A stretch of DNA of 40,087 nucleotides from contig CALXKD010000014.1 in NCBI GenBank assembly GCA_944388795.1, positions 1 through 40,087 of the forward strand, given 5' to 3'. Positions 23,101 to 31,267 of the stretch are shown here, in pieces. Position numbers and translations under genes: made by a program. Numbering within the stretch: position 1 is the first letter of the stretch; every line of letters starts with the position of its first letter. A model generated the notes under the pieces. The model was not told where the DNA came from, ran no database searches, and saw only the letters and a list, made by a program, of their open reading frames with translations. This DNA is from an uncultured Clostridia bacterium (GTDB lineage: Bacteria > Bacillota > Clostridia > TANB77 > CAG-508).

Positions 23101-24567
23101 CTATTTAACCACTTCTTTTAAAAATTTCCAAACATTTTCTATTGAGCTAATAGATACACTTTCTCTAGGCGAGTGTACATTATAACAATTGGGTCCTATA
23201 CATACATATTCACAATCTGGCATCTTATCAACAAAAAATCCACCTTCTACTACGCCTTGTGATATGACCTCCTCCATATTTTTATTATATAACTTCTTAT
23301 ATACTTTTTGACATTTTTCTAACAGTGCATTGTTTTCTTTTTTCTCCACACCTTTTAATTCTTGGTGCCATATTATATTTATCTGATATGTCTGTATCCA
23401 TTTGGTTATTTCTTTTAAATATTGCTTTTCTAATGCTTTTTGATTACTTCTTTCTGAAAATTCAATTTGTATACCCTTATCATATTCTTTTAGAACAGCT
23501 AAATTACTAGAAAGAATAACATCTCCACTTTTCTCCCTTTTCAAGGCACCATTTTTATATTGATTTACAAAATCAATAAGTCTTCTACTTGTTTTTATTG
23601 AATATGCCTGTATCGTTTTATCAACTGTTAACTTTTCTAATATAATTGTTTCATTATGAAATCTTCCCTTTTGCCTTTGTATTGCTTCTAACATTTGGTT
23701 AAATGCTACCTCTTGTTGCTCTTTCGAACTATTTCGTATACAAAATTCTACTTCAAATTCTCTTGGAATCACATTTACTCTACTACCACCTTGTAATTTT
23801 ACAATTTGAATATTATCTACTTCTTTTAATACTTTCATTGCTAGTTTTATCGGATTTCCTCTTCTTTCATCTCCTATATTTCCTCCTGAATGTCCTCCTA
23901 AAAAGTTTGCATATTGTAATTTATAAATTTCTTTTGTTTTTATTGTTTCTTTATTTGCTTCCAGTCTTCCTATCCATTCATTACAATTGGCTGAACTAAT
24001 TAATATCTTTCCTTCTTTTCCATTATCAAGAGAAATGATTTTTCTTGCTTTAATATTTTTTTCATCAATTTTAATCGCACCTATCATCGTTGTTTCTTCT
24101 TGTACTGTGAAAATACATTCTAAATTAGGAGTAGATATATCACTATCTAAAATGGCCAACATATATGCCACTCCAATACCATTATCTGCTCCTAAAGTGG
24201 TTCCTTTTGCTGTTATATTATCATCTTCTTTATATAACACAATAGGATCTTTTGAAAAGTCATGTTGTACACCTATATCTTTTTCACATATCATATCTGT
24301 ATGTGCTTGGAAAGCTAGTGTTTCTTCATTTTCTCTACCTTTTGTTGCTGGCTTATACATTATGATATTTTCATACGCATCTTTTTCATACTTTAAGTTT
24401 CTTTCTTTTGCAAAATTTTCTAAATATTCTCTGATTTTCTTTTCTTCACCTGACCTTCTTGGAATTTTGCTAATCTCTGCAAAATACTGAATAACATTTT
24501 TAGCTTCTAAATTTTCATAATCTTTTGATGTTAAACATTCCATTCTTCTTTCCCTTTCTTTTATCAT
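23101..24567 (-). CDS. pepD: Aminoacyl-histidine dipeptidase PepD (M20)
   Basis: This Zn-dependent cytosolic dipeptidase releases histidine from Xaa-His dipeptides such as carnosine. The M20 ligands can be followed: H in FQAHTDMICEKD, D in LGADNGIGVAY, the catalytic EE in VQEETTMIGA, D in ISLDNGKEG and the late H in NCYNVHSPRESVS. The inserted dimerisation domain lies at about residues 210-380. The first ATG overlaps the ABC ATPase gene by 4 bp; a second in-frame ATG at 24543 (MECLTSKDY) fits the family's usual start as well or better. It is the last gene of a transporter operon whose leader peptide carries three His codons, which supports a joint role in histidine acquisition. Confidence 0.9.
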   Translation of the reverse strand: MIKERERRMECLTSKDYENLEAKNVIQYFAEISKIPRRSGEEKKIREYLENFAKERNLKYEKDAYENIIMYKPATKGRENEETLAFQAHTDMICEKDIGVQHDFSKDPIVLYKEDDNITAKGTTLGADNGIGVAYMLAILDSDISTPNLECIFTVQEETTMIGAIKIDEKNIKARKIISLDNGKEGKILISSANCNEWIGRLEANKETIKTKEIYKLQYANFLGGHSGGNIGDERRGNPIKLAMKVLKEVDNIQIVKLQGGSRVNVIPREFEVEFCIRNSSKEQQEVAFNQMLEAIQRQKGRFHNETIILEKLTVDKTIQAYSIKTSRRLIDFVNQYKNGALKREKSGDVILSSNLAVLKEYDKGIQIEFSERSNQKALEKQYLKEITKWIQTYQINIIWHQELKGVEKKENNALLEKCQKVYKKLYNKNMEEVISQGVVEGGFFVDKMPDCEYVCIGPNCYNVHSPRESVSISSIENVWKFLKEVVK

Positions 24568-25334
24568 ACTCTTTCTAAATATCTCTGTAAAAACTGTTTC
24601 GTTCTCTCCTCTTTTGGATTTTCAATGACCTCTTTTGGTGTTCCTATTTCAATGATAGAACCTTTATCCATAAAAATAACCCTATCTGCTACTTGACTTG
24701 CAAATTGAATTTCATGTGTGACAATAACCATCGTCTTTTTTTCTTCTGCTAATTTTTTAATAACTTTTAACACTTCTCCTATTAACTCTGGATCTAATGC
24801 ACTTGTTGGTTCATCCATAAATAAGATTTCTGGCTCAATTGCTAAGGCTCTTGCAATTGATACTCTTTGTTGTTGTCCTCCTGATAAATTACATGGGTAT
24901 GCATCTTTTTTATCTTGTATTCCCATTTTGTCTAATAGTTTTATTGCTTTTTCTTCTGCCTGTTTTTTATCCATTTTCAAAACAGTAATCATGGCCTCTG
25001 TCACATTTTCTAATATAGATTTGTGTGGAAATAAATTAAAATTTTGAAATACCATTCCACATTTTAAATTCATTTTCTTTAATATTTCTTTATCATTATA
25101 GATTGGTTTTTCTTTTTTATATCCCTTTACCATTTCATCTTCATCAATTCTAATATTTCCACCATCAATTTTCTCTAATTGATTCATACATCTTAGAACT
25201 GTTGATTTTCCAGAACCTGATGAGCCAATAATTGCTAAGACCTCTCCCTCCTTTACAGAAAATGACACATCCTTTACTGCTACCATGTCCTTATATTTTT
25301 TTACTAAGTTTTCTACTTTTACAATCTCCTTCAT
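24564..25334 (-). CDS. Amino-acid ABC transporter ATP-binding protein (probably histidine)
   Basis: The 256-aa ATPase of the polar amino-acid uptake (GlnQ/HisP) family shows Walker A GSSGSGKSTVLRCMNQLE, Q-loop GMVFQNFNLFPHKSILENV, signature LSGGQQQRVSIARAL, Walker B EILFMDEPTSALDPE and switch His in VTHEIQFASQVADR. It powers uptake with the permease and binding protein encoded just upstream. Substrate class comes from the family; histidine is inferred from the His-codon leader and the coupled pepD gene. Confidence 0.9.
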   Translation of the reverse strand: MKEIVKVENLVKKYKDMVAVKDVSFSVKEGEVLAIIGSSGSGKSTVLRCMNQLEKIDGGNIRIDEDEMVKGYKKEKPIYNDKEILKKMNLKCGMVFQNFNLFPHKSILENVTEAMITVLKMDKKQAEEKAIKLLDKMGIQDKKDAYPCNLSGGQQQRVSIARALAIEPEILFMDEPTSALDPELIGEVLKVIKKLAEEKKTMVIVTHEIQFASQVADRVIFMDKGSIIEIGTPKEVIENPKEERTKQFLQRYLERV

Positions 25335-25361
25335 GCTAGCTCCTTTCCTTATCTTACTGAT

Positions 25362-26018
25362 TTATGTTATTGTATAATAGTCTAATCTTTTCTCTGCCTT
25401 ATGGAATCCCAATGTTATCATTGCACATAAAATTAAGTAAATAACACCTGCTACGCAAAGTGGTACAATTGAAAATTGAAAGCTTGCTTGTTTTTGTGCT
25501 AATGCAAATATCTCTGTTACACCTATGATTTGTGCTAATGAAGTTGTTTTGATTAAAGAAATCACTTCATTTGATAAGGCAGGTAAAATTCTTTTAATGA
25601 TTTGTGGTAATGTAATCTTAAAAAAAGTCTGTGTTTTCGTCATTCCTAATGTAAATGCTGCCTCTTTTTGTCCTTTAGGAATGCTTTCCATTCCACTTCT
25701 AAAAATCTCTGCAAAATATGCTGCATAGTTAATCACAAAAGCAATGATGACTGCTACAAATCTATTATATGAAATATGAAATAGATAATATGGTGCAAAA
25801 TACACAAAGATAATTTGTAGCATCATCGGCGTTCCTCTAATGATTAGTATATATATTTGGGTTATCCATGTAATCATTTTGCATTTTGAATTTTTAGCTA
25901 TCGCCACAATAATCCCAGCAGGTATTCCAATTGCTAAGGTTAATAGAAAAATTGATAATGTTGTTCCCAAGCCCTCTAATAATATTTTGGTTAAGTTGAG
26001 TATATTTGACATCTCCAT
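25362..26018 (-). CDS. Amino-acid ABC transporter permease (probably histidine)
   Basis: The 218-aa permease of the HisM/GlnP family has about five membrane helices and the EAA cytoplasmic loop (EIFRSGMESIPKGQKEAAFTLGMTKTQTFFKITLPQIIKRILP, about residues 103-145). It is the only permease in the operon, so it probably works as a homodimer. It follows the binding-protein gene after a 70-bp gap with a palindromic element that may lower its expression relative to the binding protein. Confidence 0.9.
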   Translation of the reverse strand: MEMSNILNLTKILLEGLGTTLSIFLLTLAIGIPAGIIVAIAKNSKCKMITWITQIYILIIRGTPMMLQIIFVYFAPYYLFHISYNRFVAVIIAFVINYAAYFAEIFRSGMESIPKGQKEAAFTLGMTKTQTFFKITLPQIIKRILPALSNEVISLIKTTSLAQIIGVTEIFALAQKQASFQFSIVPLCVAGVIYLILCAMITLGFHKAEKRLDYYTIT

Positions 26019-26053
26019 GTTTCTTCTCCCCTATTCTGTAATAATCTTTTAGA

Positions 26054-26090
26054 AAATGTCCCAAAAGGAAACGTCCCCAATTGGACATTT
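26054..26090 (-). repeat. REP-like palindromic element inside the transporter operon
   Basis: AAATGTCC (26054-26061) and GGACATTT (26083-26090) pair, with a nested GGAAACGTCC hairpin. The GTCCC/GGGAC-rich text is unlike the AT-rich surroundings and resembles short interspersed palindromes associated with Y1 transposases (REP type), which I recall from related gut bacteria. Its right arm reaches the stop codon of the binding-protein gene. Confidence 0.45.
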
Positions 26091-26880
26091 ATACAGTTAT
26101 ATCTTCTCCAAACCATTTTTCTGATATTTCTTTTAATTTTCCTTCTTCTTTTAATTCTGCAATAGCTTTCTCTACTCGATCTTTCAATTCTGTATTTCCT
26201 TTTTTGAAAGCAATTACCATACCTGCACTTTCTTCTCCAATTCCTTCAGCAGCAAACGTTTTAAAATCTTTATTTTGAGATTTCATAATATAATTTCCTG
26301 TAATCTTGCTCATATAAACAGCATCAATATTTCCAGCTTCTAAATCCATCAAAGCTGTTAAATAGTCTGTATAAGAAACCATTTCTCCTATTTCTGTAAC
26401 AAATTCTGAAGCATCTAGTCTTCTTTCTTGTACAGAGCCACTTTGCACACCAATTTTTTTACCTTTTAAATCTTCTTGAGAAGTATAACCTGTATCATTC
26501 TTTACAAAGAATATAGATTCATCTTTTATATATATATCACTTAAAGTCATTGCTTCATTTCTTTCCTCTGTATATCCAAATCCATTCCATATACAATCAA
26601 TATTTCCTGAGTCTAATTCTTGCTCTTTGGCTGCCCAAGAAATGGTTTGTACCTCTAATGTCATTCCCAATTTGTTACAAACCTCTGTTGCTAAATCAAT
26701 ATCAAAACCAACTAATTCATTATTTTCATTTCGAAATCCCATTGGTGGAAAACTATCATCCATTCCTAATACGAATGTTTCTTTTGTATTTTCCTTCCCT
26801 TGTATACTAAATAAAATAACACCTATTAAAGCAATGATTACCATTACTGAAATAATTCCTATTATAATTTTCTTTTTCAT
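26089..26880 (-). CDS. Amino-acid-binding protein of the ABC transporter (probably histidine)
   Basis: The 263-aa family-3 solute-binding protein shows FVLGMDDSFPPMGFRNENNELVGFDIDLATEV, the signature of polar amino-acid binders, then DCIWNGFGYTEERNEAM, LKGKKIGVQSGSVQERRL and a C-terminal EISEKWFGED. The N-terminal helix (about residues 3-26) lacks a lipobox Cys, so it appears membrane-anchored by an uncleaved helix or cleaved by signal peptidase I, instead of being the usual Gram-positive lipoprotein. It is first in the operon, with GGAGG ahead of ATG and the attenuator upstream. Confidence 0.9.
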   Translation of the reverse strand: MKKKIIIGIISVMVIIALIGVILFSIQGKENTKETFVLGMDDSFPPMGFRNENNELVGFDIDLATEVCNKLGMTLEVQTISWAAKEQELDSGNIDCIWNGFGYTEERNEAMTLSDIYIKDESIFFVKNDTGYTSQEDLKGKKIGVQSGSVQERRLDASEFVTEIGEMVSYTDYLTALMDLEAGNIDAVYMSKITGNYIMKSQNKDFKTFAAEGIGEESAGMVIAFKKGNTELKDRVEKAIAELKEEGKLKEISEKWFGEDITV

Positions 26881-27082
26881 TTTTCATTCCTCCTTAAATT
26901 TTCTTTTTTTATTTTACTTTTCTTTAAGAGATTTTTTATGTCAGATATATCTAAAATTTAGCGCCTCGTTTTTAGATATATAAAAAGACCTTAAAAGTAC
27001 ATGTTGTACCTTTAAGGTCTCTTTTTAGAAAACTAAAGGCACAAGCATCTAAAGCCTGTGCCAATCTATTTCAGACACAAGC
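26881..27082 (-). promoter_or_regulatory. His-type transcription attenuator
   Basis: Reading the minus strand after the leader-peptide stop, five segments appear. s1 is GCTTGTGTC (27074-27082), s2 GGCACAGGC (27054-27062), s3 GCTTGTGCCTTTA (27034-27046), s4 TAAAGGTACAA (27004-27014, inside terminator arm 27006-27020) and s5 the other terminator arm (26986-27000). s1 pairs with s2 (9 bp), s2 with s3 (9 bp), s3 with s4 (11 bp, antiterminator) and s4 with s5 (terminator). A ribosome stalled at the His codons leaves s1 free, giving s1:s2 and s3:s4, so transcription continues. A ribosome reaching the stop covers s1, giving s2:s3 and the terminator. Pairings are read from sequence; the mechanism is inferred. 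Confidence 0.8.
26982..27020 (-). terminator. Attenuator terminator of the histidine-uptake operon
   Basis: AGACCTTAAAGGTAC / GTACTTTTAAGGTCT (15 bp with one G-U pair, 5-nt loop) is followed by TTTTT on the minus strand. It lies about 100 bases ahead of the binding-protein gene, not after a gene, as expected for an attenuator. Confidence 0.85.
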
Positions 27083-27130
27083 TTACATTTTATGATGATG
27101 ATTACCATTTAGTTTATATATGTTTCTCAT
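27083..27130 (-). CDS. Histidine leader peptide
   Basis: The 15-codon ORF encodes MRNIYKLNGNHHHKM, with three consecutive CAT codons at positions 11-13 and a TAA stop. A good SD (AAGGGAGAG, 27137-27145) lies 6 nt upstream and a promoter just before that. As in HisL of enterobacteria, clustered His codons next to mutually exclusive RNA hairpins indicate a sensor of charged tRNA-His. It controls a transporter/dipeptidase operon, not his biosynthesis. The peptide itself probably has no other job. Confidence 0.82.
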   Translation of the reverse strand: MRNIYKLNGNHHHKM

Positions 27131-27161
27131 AAAATTCTCTCCCTTAAATTTATTGATTAAA

Positions 27162-27191
27162 ATTTTATCATGGCATTTTATCTTTTGTCAA
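27162..27191 (-). promoter_or_regulatory. Promoter of the histidine-uptake operon
   Basis: On the minus strand TTGACA (27186-27191) and TAAAAT (27162-27167) are separated by 18 bp. The transcript should start about 10 bases before the leader peptide's SD. Confidence 0.75.
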
Positions 27192-27291
27192 TAGATTTTA
27201 TAAAATTTATTTCAAAATTATGTAAAGTTTGTTCTTTTTTGATTTATATCTCTTATATTTTATGCACTTTGCTTTAAAATATTTCCATTCT

Positions 27292-27831
27292 TTATGTTTC
27301 ATGAATATCTAATAAAGAATACACATCTTTAGCATCATTTAATTCTTTTATATTCATAATAACACCTTGTCCTACAATGATGCCTCCCACCTCTTCTATT
27401 GCATTTTTCATTGCCTTCATGGTATTTCCTGTCGCATAGATATCATCTATTATATATATCCTTTTTCCTGTATATTCTTCATCAACCAATTTGGGTAATT
27501 CCATTTTGTCTTTTCCATATTCTTTTTCATAAGAAAATTGCTTTTCTACTGTGCTTGGTGGCAATTTACCCGCTTTTCTAACAGGTACAAATCCAATATT
27601 TAATTGATTTGCTACTGCTGCTCCTATCATAAAGCCTCTTGCTTCAGCTCCCACTATATATTCTACTTTTTTATCTTTTATTTCTTCTACAAATTTATCA
27701 ATAATCTCCTTAAAAGTTTCCTTTTGTATAATTAATGGCATAATATCAATAAATTCTACTCCTGCCTTTGGAAAATCTTTTTGTGTTCTAATATGCAATT
27801 CATTTTTTAATTCATTTCTTAATATTTTCAT
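27292..27831 (-). CDS. apt: Adenine phosphoribosyltransferase
   Basis: This purine-salvage enzyme makes AMP from adenine and PRPP. I start at the ATG at 27831 (179 aa, MKILRNELKNEL) because AAAGGGTG is 6 nt upstream; a GTG lies nine bases earlier. Motifs are FPKAGVEFIDIMPLI, VEYIVGAEARGFMIGAAVA, VPVRKAGKLPPSTVEKQFSYEKEYG and the PRPP loop IYIIDDIYATGNTMKA. It is last in the unit with murI and the ADP-ribosyltransferase-like gene, 20 bp after the latter. Confidence 0.9.
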   Translation of the reverse strand: MKILRNELKNELHIRTQKDFPKAGVEFIDIMPLIIQKETFKEIIDKFVEEIKDKKVEYIVGAEARGFMIGAAVANQLNIGFVPVRKAGKLPPSTVEKQFSYEKEYGKDKMELPKLVDEEYTGKRIYIIDDIYATGNTMKAMKNAIEEVGGIIVGQGVIMNIKELNDAKDVYSLLDIHET

Positions 27832-27851
27832 ATTTATCACCCTTTAATTTT

Positions 27852-29786
27852 TTATGCTATACTTTTGTCCGTATCTCTATTCTTAGTATTATCTTGTTCT
27901 TCATCTCTTTCTAATAACCTTCTTATGCTATTTATTGTTTCTTCAAAATTACTAAGTGCACTAATTTGTACTTCTTGTCGAATTGGCTTGTCCTCTTTAT
28001 GATATATGGTATTATAAATTTCAGTTCTAATTCTATCTGTATCTTGACGATAATACTCTATTTGCTTTCTTTTAAATATTCTTTTTTCTCCTATGATTGC
28101 TGGATAATTGCTATTTGCTGTTTGATATGCTTGCTGTGCTAACTTTTCTTCATTAGGTAAATTTTTAAAATTTCTTCTTATAGCATATATCACTTCAGTC
28201 ATCTCTGGCGAAAACTCTCCATTTAAATCCTGTGCACAACAGTCATATAAATCTGTCATCATCAAACTTACACGATTTTCAGGATTTCTTGTAGAGGCTT
28301 GTCTTTTCTCTAATTCTATTTTTGCCTCTATATTAGCTATTTTCTGTTCTTTTAAAGTGGTTCTGTAGAATAACTTTTGAAATATGGATTCTTTTTCTTG
28401 TGAAATTTGCTGTTTTTGTGCTTGTAAATGTTCAACTCTTGCTTTTGTAATCATTCCTTGTATTTTTGTATTTAAGTTTGCCTTTATTTGTTGAAAAGAT
28501 TCCTGGTCATGTAAGTCTATATATTCAGGTAAGCTTTTCATCATTTGTTTTATAGCAATTACTCGTTGTTTTTGGTTGAGTAATTCTTGATATGTTTTCT
28601 GTAATTCTATTGTACTATCTTTTTCTTCTTGTTTTTCTTCTTGCTTCCTAGTTTTCCTATCTTCTTGTAGTTTTCTTTTTATTGCTTCCATATTCTCTAA
28701 ATTTTTAAAATGTGGTCTCATAGAATAAGCAATCTGTAAATCTTCTGCTATATTTTGATATCTATCTGCATTTGCCTCCATTTTTCTAACATATTTTTCT
28801 AATGTTTCTGCTATATTTAATTTTCCATATTGTATTTCATCCTCTAATGTTCTGATTTCTGTTTCTAATTGCTTTCTTTCTTCCTCTTGTTTTACTTTTT
28901 GTTCTGCCTTTATTTTTTCTTGTTCCGCTTCTTGCTGTTTATCAATTTCTATTTCTTTTTCTTTACACATTCCTTTTAGCATTCTTGAAAATTGCTTTTG
29001 ATATTCCTTAACATTTCTTCTAAGCTCTGTATATCTACTTGATTTTTCATTTAACTGTTCAGCTAAATACTCTCTATCCTCTCTAGTTAATTCATTTTGT
29101 CTTAATCTCATATATATATTTTCAATACTATCTTCTAATTCAATACATTGTGCTGCCTGTTCTGTATAATAATCATATCCTTCCATGAGTTGTGCTTTTA
29201 ATGTTTCTAATTCTTGTTTTGGAATCTCTTCTAATTCTTCTTTTGCCAATGTTGCATCATAATATGCATATTCATTCCAATTACTTGTATGTTCTATTTG
29301 TTTTACCTCTGTAAATGGTAGAATCAATGCTTCTTTTTCATCCCTTCTGTTTTCATCTCTATATGGTTCTATGTATAAAATCGGTAAATCCTTTTCTGTT
29401 CTAATTCTTAATATACATGCCTCTTTACCATATGGTGTAAATGTTTTTGCCATATCTTCTTCTAATGTTGTAGAAACAATTGATTGTACATGTTTGCTAC
29501 TTTGTATATCTTTTATTTCAGATTCATTTGTTCCTCTATATAATCTTCCGCTACCATTTCTATTACCCGCTTTATATATCGCGGAATATATATTTATAAA
29601 TTGCAGTATGATTTTCTCTAATTCTTCTGTTTTCATTCTCATGTCCCAGCCAGTTTCATGTAATGTTTTTAACTTATCATATCTTAAATCTGCTATGGCA
29701 TTCATTTTAGCATGTATAAAACCTGTATAATTTTGTATTGCTTTTATTTCTTCTTCTGTTAATGGTAAATTATATGACTTTTTCAT
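27852..29786 (-). CDS. Putative ADP-ribosyltransferase with long coiled-coil region
   Basis: Residues about 50-170 of the 644-aa protein fit the R-S-ExE ADP-ribosyltransferase fold. An Arg strand LYRGTNESE (R84) is followed by a Ser-Thr-Thr strand QSIVSTTLEEDMAKTF (S105), and then by DEKEALILPFTEVKQI with the E150-x-E152 pair and the hydrophobic strand and Pro that follow it in known members. Such enzymes transfer ADP-ribose from NAD+, commonly to Arg when ExE is present. The remainder (about 175-520) is charged coiled coil, ending in a helical domain. No signal peptide or membrane helix is seen, so it would stay in the cytoplasm unless exported by a special route. It starts 3 bp after murI and precedes apt. 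The target is unknown; the fold call rests on motifs only. Confidence 0.65.
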   Translation of the reverse strand: MKKSYNLPLTEEEIKAIQNYTGFIHAKMNAIADLRYDKLKTLHETGWDMRMKTEELEKIILQFINIYSAIYKAGNRNGSGRLYRGTNESEIKDIQSSKHVQSIVSTTLEEDMAKTFTPYGKEACILRIRTEKDLPILYIEPYRDENRRDEKEALILPFTEVKQIEHTSNWNEYAYYDATLAKEELEEIPKQELETLKAQLMEGYDYYTEQAAQCIELEDSIENIYMRLRQNELTREDREYLAEQLNEKSSRYTELRRNVKEYQKQFSRMLKGMCKEKEIEIDKQQEAEQEKIKAEQKVKQEEERKQLETEIRTLEDEIQYGKLNIAETLEKYVRKMEANADRYQNIAEDLQIAYSMRPHFKNLENMEAIKRKLQEDRKTRKQEEKQEEKDSTIELQKTYQELLNQKQRVIAIKQMMKSLPEYIDLHDQESFQQIKANLNTKIQGMITKARVEHLQAQKQQISQEKESIFQKLFYRTTLKEQKIANIEAKIELEKRQASTRNPENRVSLMMTDLYDCCAQDLNGEFSPEMTEVIYAIRRNFKNLPNEEKLAQQAYQTANSNYPAIIGEKRIFKRKQIEYYRQDTDRIRTEIYNTIYHKEDKPIRQEVQISALSNFEETINSIRRLLERDEEQDNTKNRDTDKSIA

Positions 29787-29789
29787 ATA

Positions 29790-30545
29790 TTACTCCTTTA
29801 TTATCTCAAAAAATCTTTTTTTCTTTTGTTCGTCATTTGATGAATCTATAAATTGTATTTCTTTTTTTGTATGTTCAATATTCACTAAGTTATTTTCTTC
29901 TAAAACTTCTTGTAAATGTTTGGCTAAATATGGTGCTCCATTGAAGAAATGAACTTGTCCTAAAACTTCTTGTATTTCATTTTGTATCAATGGATAATGT
30001 GTACAACCTAATACAACATTTTTTACTTTTCCTCTATAGGCATTTAAATGCTCTTCTAAATATATTTTTAATTTATCTTGATTTCCCTCTTCTATAATAT
30101 CTGCTAACCCTACACATGGAAGTAAAATAGTTTTGTGATTATCATATGTATGATATAAAAGGTTGAACTTTTCACTTTCAATCGTTCCTTTGGTTGCCAT
30201 TACTAACGTTGGCTCATAATATGCATAATCATATACCATTTTATAGGCAGGTTCTATGGCTATAAATGGTATATGTTTATACGTTTCTCTTAGATATTGT
30301 GCAGCTTTTGCACTTGCTGTATTACAAGCTATCACAATTGCTTTACATTCTTGTTTTATAAATTCATTTACAATATGTTCACATATTATTTTTATTTCTT
30401 CGTCACTTTTATCTCCATAAGGATTGTTTATAGAATCACTATAATATATATAGTCTTCATTTGGTAACAATTTTAATATTTCTTTTAAAACTGTCACGCC
30501 TCCAATCCCAGAGTCAAATATTCCAATTGCTTTATTTTTGTTCAT
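29790..30545 (-). CDS. murI: Glutamate racemase
   Basis: This makes D-glutamate for peptidoglycan. I choose the ATG at 30545 (251 aa, MNKNKAIGIFDSG) because GAGG lies 8 nt before it and the family starts here; the frame's first ATG, 24 bases upstream, has no SD. The catalytic Cys residues sit in VIACNTASAKAAQYL and VVLGCTHYPLI, the catalytic Asp region in GIFDSGIGGVTVL, and YYSDSINNPYGDKS is also typical. It is cytoplasmic. The ADP-ribosyltransferase-like gene follows after 3 bp. Confidence 0.93.
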   Translation of the reverse strand: MNKNKAIGIFDSGIGGVTVLKEILKLLPNEDYIYYSDSINNPYGDKSDEEIKIICEHIVNEFIKQECKAIVIACNTASAKAAQYLRETYKHIPFIAIEPAYKMVYDYAYYEPTLVMATKGTIESEKFNLLYHTYDNHKTILLPCVGLADIIEEGNQDKLKIYLEEHLNAYRGKVKNVVLGCTHYPLIQNEIQEVLGQVHFFNGAPYLAKHLQEVLEENNLVNIEHTKKEIQFIDSSNDEQKKKRFFEIIKE

Positions 30546-30575
30546 TCCTATTTCCTCTTGTTTATTCATTTAATT

Positions 30576-31196
30576 TTATCTGATATAATTTGTACGAATT
30601 GGTGGTTCTTTTTCAGGTACTTCTATTCCTGCTTTTTTCCCTTCCTCTATACATTTTAATAACCATGCCATATTATTTCCTAATGTTCTCATGGTTTGCA
30701 TACCTTCTTCATCTTGCACAACTTCTTCTGGTGTATTTCCATGTACCATATTCCAATATTGTGATGACACAATTGGCATATTATTAATCGTAAAATATTT
30801 ATTTAATTGATCAAAAGTTGCCGTTGCTCCTCCTCTTCTACAACTTACTACACTAGCTCCTAACTTGTTTTGAAATGCTGGTTTTCCTGCATAGAAAACT
30901 CTATCCATAAATGAAGTAATAGCTCCTGTTGCTGAAGCAAAATGTACTGGTGTTCCAAATACAAATCCATCTGCCTCTTTTGCTTTTTCAATAAATTCAT
31001 TTACCTTATCATTCACAAAACATTTACCTGTATTTTTACAACTACCACAACCAATACAGCCTGCTACTGGCTTTACACCTACCCAAAAGATTTCTGTTTC
31101 TATCCCTTGCTTTTGTAATTGTTTTTCTACCTCTTTTAAAGCTGTATATGTACCCCCTTCTTTATGTGGTCCTCCATTAACTAATAATACTTTCAT
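30576..31196 (-). CDS. Flavodoxin-fold NAD(P)H-dependent FMN reductase
   Basis: The 206-aa protein begins MKVLLVNGGPHKEGGTYTALKEVEKQL, the FMN-binding flavodoxin-fold start of the iron-sulfur-flavoprotein/NADPH-FMN-reductase group. A cysteine cluster CIGCGSCKNTGKCFV (about 50-64) and VFGTPVHFASATGAITSFMDRVF follow. The compact Cys pattern hints at an Fe-S cluster as in iron-sulfur flavoproteins. The start at the internal ATG (31196) is preferred; a GTG nine bases earlier is too near the SD. It probably carries out redox or quinone/metal reduction; the substrate is unknown. Confidence 0.82.
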   Translation of the reverse strand: MKVLLVNGGPHKEGGTYTALKEVEKQLQKQGIETEIFWVGVKPVAGCIGCGSCKNTGKCFVNDKVNEFIEKAKEADGFVFGTPVHFASATGAITSFMDRVFYAGKPAFQNKLGASVVSCRRGGATATFDQLNKYFTINNMPIVSSQYWNMVHGNTPEEVVQDEEGMQTMRTLGNNMAWLLKCIEEGKKAGIEVPEKEPPIRTNYIR

Positions 31197-31267
31197 GATT
31201 TTCACTTTCCTTTCTGTTTTATTACCATTATTAATATATTGTTTTCTTTATATTTTGTGACTTTCTA

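Noticed and set aside
26881..27160. T-box riboswitch as regulator of the amino-acid transporter operon
   Set aside because: No AGGGTGG-type T-box sequence or specifier loop was found; the leader ORF with His codons explains the region better.
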